Notes under the pieces: generated by a model
Database searches by the model: none
What the model saw: the letters and a program-made list of their open reading frames with translations, nothing else
What the model was told of the DNA's origin: nothing
Shown here: positions 57,866 to 64,000 of the stretch, in pieces
Layout: each line of letters opens with the position of its first letter
Numbering within the stretch: the stretch's first letter is position 1
Made by a program: the position numbers and the translations under genes
From: Mastigias papua
Taxonomy: Eukaryota; Cnidaria; Scyphozoa; Rhizostomeae; Mastigiidae
Reading direction: 5' to 3'
DNA length: 64,000 bases
Assembly (NCBI GenBank): GCA_964019165.1
Contig: OZ025278.1
Coordinates: forward strand, 4,407,120-4,471,119

Positions 57866-59052
57866 TTAAACGCATTTATTTTTTATATATTGAATACAAT
57901 CTTTAATATCAATATCAATAGGTTTAATATTTTTCAATATTTTCTTTTTATCATAATCACAACCATTTTCAATAGCATATTTCATAATTTCATAATTACC
58001 TTTTTCAACAGCAATATAAACAATTGTTTTATCCCATGGACAACCATTTTCATGAGCATATTTTAGACAATCTAAATGGCCATTTCTAGCAGCTAATTTG
58101 CATATGTTCTTATTCCATCAACATCCGATTTCGTGAAGATATTTTAAACAGTCTAAATGACCATATTTAATTGCAATTAAACAAGCCTCTGTTTTATTTT
58201 TGTATAATTTACAACCATTTTCATAAGCATATTTCAAGCAATCTAAATGTCCATTTTCAATTGTACGAAAGCATATTGTAAACTTCCAAGGACAAACCAT
58301 TTTCATGAGCATATTTTAAACAATCTAAATGCCCATTTTTTGCAGCGAATTCGCATGTTACACTATCCCAAAGAAATCCGTTTTCATGAGCATATTTCAA
58401 ACATTCTAAATGACCGAATACTGCAGCATTTACGCATGTAAAAAAATCTCTTGGACATCCATTTTCATAAGCATATTTTAAACAATCTAAATATCAATAT
58501 TTTGCGGCATTTTCGCAAACATAATCATTCCAAGGACAACCTATTTCATGAGCGTATTTTAAACATTCTAATTGGCCATTAATAGCGGCCAATGCACAAG
58601 TCCATTTATCCCAAGGACACCCGTTTTCATGAGCGTATTTTAAACATTCTAAATTACCATTTTTAACGGCAACAGCAATTGTTTCTTCATTCCATGGACA
58701 AGTATTTTCATGAGCATATTTTAAACATTCTAAATGGCCATATTCAGCTGAAGTAGAACAAACATCATCGCATTTATATCCGTCTTCAATAAAATATTTT
58801 AAACAATTGAATTGCCCATATTTAGCTGCATTCGTAGTACAATAAATTTCATTAGTGATATATATATAGTGATATATATAACATTTTGTTCACTACTTCG
58901 ATTCTTAAGTGCATATTTTAAACATTCTAAATGACCATTTTTATTGCTTCTTCGGTATCTATACTTTTACAACATTGTTTAAAATCGCATTTTTTAGGAA
59001 TCATTTTATGATCATTAATTTTTCTCATAGATAAAAACTGTAGTGAATACAT
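57866..59052 (-). pseudogene. Ankyrin-type repeat gene at the right end, multiply broken
   Basis: ATG 59052 opens MYSLQFLSMRKINDHKMIPK and soon stops. About ten repeat cores (AHENGCPWD, HENTCPWNEE, YAYENGCKLY and others) are spread over several frames down to a stop at 57866. Frame changes or stops lie near 58920, 58860, 58490, 58300 and 58125. It mirrors the ankyrin gene at 39869 across the element. The decay is heavier here than in the enzyme genes. Confidence 0.7.
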
Positions 59053-59082
59053 CTCTTATAATTTATATATATATAAATTATT
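59053..59082 (-). promoter_or_regulatory. Promoter-like TATATAAATTATAAGAG motif
   Basis: Minus strand, touching the ATG at 59052. It has the same TATAAGAG core as the site before 39869, so both end genes fire inward. Confidence 0.55.
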
Positions 59083-59104
59083 TTTTAAGTTATTTTGTTT
59101 TAAC

Positions 59105-60248
59105 CCCGAAGAATGTTACCATACATACATAAATAACAAGTGAAATAAAAGTGCACGAAAATGGTACAAAACGATGAAACTATTCTTTGTGAATAAGCTG
59201 AAATACCATAAAAATAGGTTAATAGAGTTTCAAAATAAATTGAAGACCAATAAGTAAGGGTAATTAGTAAGGTTATTTACTAATGCCATAAAATAATTTA
59301 CCAATAAATTAAGCTATAGAAAATGGCTAGTTTATTTAAACCATGACGGTTCGCTGTGAACAGCTTTTAGCTAGACGCTAAAAGCTCTTCGGGTCCCCAG
59401 CGTTTTTTATTACTTCGGCCTTAAGTCAAGGTTTAACTTTGTCAAAAAAACCTAACGGTTTTTTCAACTTCGTTAAACCATGCCTTAAGGCCTACGAATT
59501 GTCTGTGTCCAATAAATGTAATTGTTCTACGATGCATAATTATATCCCAACGAGTAAATGGAAATATGCTCTAGTAAAGTGTTCTATCAAACAGCGAGTG
59601 TCCGCTCGAATTTATAAGACCACTTGTGTTCTAAGATTACACATTCGCCCATAAAATGAGATTTTAAATAACAATATTTTATGTTCCAATGATTGAAGTC
59701 GTGGCGAAATTACCCAAGGAGAGATTTTATTAAAAAATTTCTATCTTTAATTTCCATTGTATTTAATCAATTTTCAAAATTTATTCCAATACATTTTACC
59801 AACATTTATTCTATTTTATTTATACCACTCCTTTTACAACCATTAATAAAAATCCCTTTCTTATATCAATTTTATAAATTCATTTCTTATATCTATTTTA
59901 TAAATCCATTACTTATATCAATTTTATAAATCCATTTCTTATATCAATTTTATAATACCATTTCTTATATCTATTTTATAAATTCATTTTATTTCATTAT
60001 AAAATTACACCACTCTCTTATCATACTCAATTACTCCCAATCATTCAATTACCACATTCCATTATACCAATCCATTATTCCATTCCATTATACCATTCCA
60101 TTATACAATTCCATTATACCATTCTATAATTACATTATCAACTCCCATTATATCATCAACACCCTTAAAACTATCAACTACACCAATACCCCTCTCTACC
60201 CCACTTTTCCACATTTTCTCACCAGTTATCCTACATTACATTATGTAT
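59105..60248 (-). repeat. Right terminal inverted repeat of the Polinton
   Basis: Inverted partner of 38677-39820, followed by CCCGAG at 60249-60254. Includes the hairpin at 59362-59386 and the same two minisatellites. Confidence 0.95.
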
Positions 60249-60254
60249 CCCGAG

Positions 60255-62817
60255 CACCATCCTCCATGAAAACGGCTTTAGTGCGCTCTTTTTTCAATAG
60301 ATCCCTTCTATTTTTTGTATTATTTAATGCATACTTTCAAGGGTGCGTCATTTGCTTGCACAGCCTTCTAACAGCAGGTTGGCACAGGAGCGCATAGCAG
60401 TTGCATTGTAATATAGAGTGTGGTAGTTCGATGCTCATTTCTTCCATGACTGCAGTCTTTAAGTAGGATGTTGCTTTTGAGGAAGCAGTTTTTGCCGACT
60501 TCATTCATACCTTATAATTCGCCAACTTTTAACATTTTGAAGATTGTTTCACAAAAGGAAGCCAATCACGTGTACTTTACTCTCTTACTTTCAATAATTT
60601 TGGCTGATATCGGATCTATGGAAATAGAATGCAAGTTGGAAGCCTCCATAGTTTGTGCAAATCTCAGAATATGACCCCTTATAGACAGGTAATGTGACCC
60701 TTATAGATTAGTGATGTAAAGAGCACTGCAAGTTGAACTCATTCAAGATTCAGCCTGTTGTTTGTCTCATTTCCATTTGACAACCTACGATCTCTTCTTT
60801 CGTGTACTGTTTTAGAATCAAATGGCTTTCCTAAATTTACATGCTACCATTGAGCATATTTTGGACAACTTCAGCTAAAGTATATGAATCTCCTCCTTCA
60901 CAGCTATTGCCTCTGTAGTTATAGCTTTAATAGTCGTAAAGATAGGAAAATCGATGGCGCAGGTGTAATTTTAAGTGTAGGTACAGCTTTATGGGTGCAG
61001 GTGCAACTTCAAGTGCAGGTGCAGATGTAGCTATAGGTGCGATTATATGCCCTATTCCTTTTAGTGCTACCTGTAGCAACCAGCACAAATACAAAGGAGA
61101 GGTTGAAAAAGTTTTTGTTGAACTTGTTAGTTGTTTGTGGAGAACGATGAAACTAAAGCTCAATTTGTACTCTTTCCTTAATTCGGAATTAAAAATTGGC
61201 AGCGGAGCCTTTAAGTGTTTTCTTAAATTCTTGTCTTGCTTCATGCCGAATTCCCGAATTCTTCGTCAATTTTCAGTCCGAGCATATAAAATAGGCGGAA
61301 AGGCTTCACCATTAGGGTGATGCATAGGAGAATGGGACAGAGATATTGAACTTGCACTATTAGTATTACTTCAATTATCTAAGCGTTCCTCTTAAAAACC
61401 TATGTAAGCTACAGGCTCTTAATATAGCTACGTTAGAGGACAAAAACTTCATAACACTAGTGCAGTAAATCGAAATTAGAGAAAAGAAGGTTATATAATA
61501 GAGCAATAAAGAATAGCGCACAACTAGCAAAGCAAATGCAATCACTTTCAAGCTTATTCAACTTTTTGCCTCACCATCAGTAGCAAAATGCTTTACCATA
61601 GCTCGAAAAAGCTGAAACAAAGAGTTGTTTGCTGAAAGCAATACTAAAAAAGAACCATCCAAATCACAGATACCAAGATTTGAGAGAACGTGAATGCGTC
61701 AGAATTAGTAGATAATGAATTCTGGTGGAACCTTTCAGAAACAGCTACTTCGAAGGTTCTTTTTTACAACCTAGACATGATTACATAATAGAAGTCAAAG
61801 GCATTCTGGACTTTCCTCGAGTTCAGTTGTCTACCTGACGTTAATATAACTAATATCACTCTAGAAAAGTTGAACAATTACGGAGTGTGTGGGACGTATG
61901 CAAATCATAAATTGAGATTATTGTTTCGAACTATCATCCATAATACCTACATTTTGTTTCAAAAAACTCGATTATGTTGATTTGCAAATACATAAGTTAA
62001 GAATTAAAGTACTTAAGTTCCTGTAAGTTCCAGTTTTAGCAAAGCAACAAGTTTCTAGCTTCTTTAGCTTCTGAAGTTTCCCTTATTGCCGTCTAATTTT
62101 GACCTAGTGCCTATAAGATGAGCAAAAACCGTACTGTGGGTATGGTTTTCATACCTAAAATTAATCTCCTATCAGCATTTTGTACCAAGATTATATAGGT
62201 ACTAATTTCAAATCAATTATGGGGATGCAGTTAAAACTATTCACTTACATACGCTTACCTAACTACTATTGTACTTTATAACTTTCTTTCCCATATACCA
62301 ACCGAGCTGCGTACTTGCCCACAACTGACTGAATAGACTAGCATGGATTTTGTCTCAAAAAGACATAGTACGTCACTTAACTCAGCAAGAAGAAGGGATC
62401 TTTTTAAACTCAACTCCGTTAAAAGTACCAACGATCTATCTGCCTGGTCTGAGTTGACATTTTATAGGGTCCTTTTCTTCCTTGTTCTCCTCTGCACAGA
62501 ATATTTTTGTCACTAGCCCTATACCCAGCGAAGGTATCAAGGTTGAATTTTCTAAATCTCTATGACATATCACGTCACCATCCATTCTCCATTGGAAAAT
62601 AAATAGTTGCCTCAACATTCAAAACACATGATGTTAAAGCACAGATTTGAATACAAGAGTCACCAACTATTTAAAGACTATTGCCCAAAACACTAATTAT
62701 TAGGTAACACACATACAATCCTCAGTTACAATACATCAAATAACGAATGAACAACTAAATAAGTATACAGTAGTTATCAGGTTTGTAGATGCTGCAAAAT
62801 GAATTTGTCGTATAATA
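60255..62817. other. Non-coding stretch right of the Polinton
   Basis: No supported gene. A GGTGCA-rich patch lies near 60985-61035 within an open but domain-free 109-codon frame. Confidence 0.35.
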
Positions 62818-63954
62818 TCAAACTGAATTCAAATCCGGTTGTAGGTTCAACAGCTTCTTCATCTCATCTTTAATCTTTTGCACCCTTATGCAATATATTA
62901 CTGGATTTATCGAGCTGTTAAGAAGAACTAGGAAATTTGTCCAATCGAAGACTACCTTCTGTGTTCGCTGGCTGATGGCTTGATTTCGAGCAACAGCTTT
63001 GACTACAGTAACTGGTAGATAGCAGAGAAGAAAGACAGAAAGAATCACCACAACCATGTATGATCGAGACATCTGCTTTGATGAATTGGCAGCCTTTTCA
63101 GTGCTTTGCTGGATATGTGGAACTGGCTTTATTACCTTTCTATCACTATCAGAAACAGCCAAATTGATGTCATGTAAAGCATTAGATACCTTTTCAACAT
63201 CATTGACAAATTATTTATCATCTGTAGCATTTGCTGGCAACCTATCACGCTGAACGATAGCTGGCGTTACATGAATCATTTGTCTTTTCTTTCTCACTTC
63301 CTTATAGATCAGGACATAACAAAAACAGATTGCAAGCACACAGCAGTAGAAGCAACTTGTCATCAAGCCACTAAGAAAGCTCTTCGGAACAATGTTGAAA
63401 AATGTCATCAATACATAGGTTAGGAGAATGATCCAACCACAGATAATTAGAGAAGCATATTTGTTATAAATAACATGCTCTTGGTAGCGAAGTGGAAACC
63501 AAGTGGCAAAGCATCTGTCTATTGAAAACATAGTAGCACAGAGCATCGATGCCCCTACACAGAACATACCCAAATAGGAATTAATAAGCTTTACTTTGCA
63601 GCTCTCCAGACTGTAGATATCAAGAATATGATAAACAACAGTTAAAGGCTGGACAGTCAATCCGACAAGAAAATCGCTCAAAGCCATACTTTTTAAGACA
63701 AGGTTCGCAGCTGTATCAAATTCTTCTTTTCTGCTTAAAACAATCAGTACTAAAAGGTTAAGAACAGTAGCAAATATTGAAAAACAGGAATTCAAACCAA
63801 CAATCAAAATATCTGAAGCAAGAGGAGACGTAGCAGTTCTTTCAAATGAGCGTTGGAGAGTAACACACAAGTGATTGATATCTGCGGTAGAGGTATTGTT
63901 CCAAGAACTATTAGAAGGCCACAAACCTGATTGATTAGCAGTAGAGTTAGTCAT
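62818..63954 (-). pseudogene. Rhodopsin-type (class A) GPCR, one in-frame stop
   Basis: The single-exon frame starts at 63954 and ends at 62818, and a TAA at 63211-63213 (codon 248) is its only break. The N-terminus has several Asn-x-Ser/Thr sites. Hydrophobic segments fit TM1-TM5 within residues 45-218, with ALSDFLVGLT in TM2 and Cys119 for the usual extracellular disulphide. At the end of TM3, DRC (146-148) replaces the usual DRY. TM6 has LLCYLP in place of CWxP, and TM7 has NSSINPVIYC with the NPxxY motif. The receptor would sit in the plasma membrane and couple to G proteins. The ligand is unknown. The stop is in the third intracellular loop and would remove TM6-TM7. Confidence 0.88.
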
Positions 63955-64000
63955 CTTTGGATATGATGGCTTCCCAAGAGATTGTCCTTCTTGTAAGCTC

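Larger units (their letters stand above)
38677..60248. mobile_element. Polinton/Maverick (polintovirus-like) element, 21,572 bp, complete ends
   Basis: CCCGAG occurs directly at 38671-38676 and 60249-60254, a 6-bp duplication as expected from a Polinton RVE integrase. The ends ATATATAATGTAATGTAGG and (inverted) ATACATAATGTAATGTAGG start 1,144-bp inverted repeats. The interior encodes PolB, integrase, ATPase, protease, major and minor capsid proteins, plus accessory genes. Most known Polintons end in AG...CT; these ends differ. Genes 39.9-55.7 kb run rightward and 55.8-59.1 kb leftward. Widespread frameshifts and stops indicate an inactive copy, or sequence errors at homopolymers. The interior is visibly more A+T-rich than the flanks. 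Confidence 0.95.

Noticed and set aside
60991..61320. 109-codon frame with Gly/Ala-rich start
   Set aside because: Its start is a GGTGCA-type low-complexity run; no domain or splice support.

Overview
The window is A+T-rich eukaryotic DNA from an animal. It carries an intronless rhodopsin-type GPCR, short exons of spliced genes, and a dense pile of transposable elements of animal type: Ty3/Gypsy, Ty1/copia, PIF/Harbinger, Tigger, Tc1 and an R2-like LINE. A cnidarian or other early-branching marine invertebrate is my best guess, but this rests on general impression rather than a diagnostic gene. No tRNA, rRNA or CRISPR array was recognised. LAYOUT: 1-1.7 kb, the 3' end of a Ty3/Gypsy element; 2.04-8.49 kb, a PIF/Harbinger transposon with 425-bp inverted ends and a TAA target duplication, carrying a broken DDE transposase, a broken MADF partner gene and a 600-bp palindromic insert; 8.9-10.2 kb, a Tigger relic; 11.2-14.0 kb, two decayed pieces of an R2-like LINE; 17.2-22.6 kb, nested perfect inverted repeats with no recognisable transposase; 22.6-26.4 kb, minus-strand exons of unidentified host gene(s) and a small Harbinger-like relic; 26.9-34.8 kb, a Ty1/copia element (201-bp LTRs, ACAAA duplication) whose single gag-pol frame is intact except for a 3.47-kb Tc1-type insertion; 34.8-36.6 kb, a two-exon minus-strand gene whose stop codon lies just beside the copia insertion; 37.0-37.24 kb, a long (AT)n tract. 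CENTREPIECE: 38,677-60,248 is a complete-ended Polinton/Maverick (polintovirus-like) element of 21,572 bp, with collinear 1,144-bp terminal inverted repeats and a 6-bp target duplication CCCGAG. It encodes the replication-integration set (protein-primed PolB, DD35E integrase, FtsK/A32-type ATPase) and the virion set (double jelly-roll major capsid, penton-like minor capsid, adenain/Ulp1-type protease, hydrophobic virion protein). Its accessory genes are less usual: tandem zinc ribbons, one fused to a parvovirus-like phospholipase A2 domain; two lectin-like proteins, one with a long repetitive beta shaft and a terminal ConA/LamG-like domain that looks like an attachment fibre; a Cys-rich protein faintly like VLTF3; and arrays of 33-residue ankyrin-type repeats just inside both ends, transcribed inward. 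Nearly every gene is preceded at 0-5 nt by a TATAATATAATA(AGAG) motif, suggesting one shared promoter class. Most of these genes carry frameshifts or stops, many at homopolymers, so the element is dead or its sequence contains indel errors. 62.8-64 kb holds the GPCR on the minus strand, broken by one in-frame stop between TM5 and TM6.
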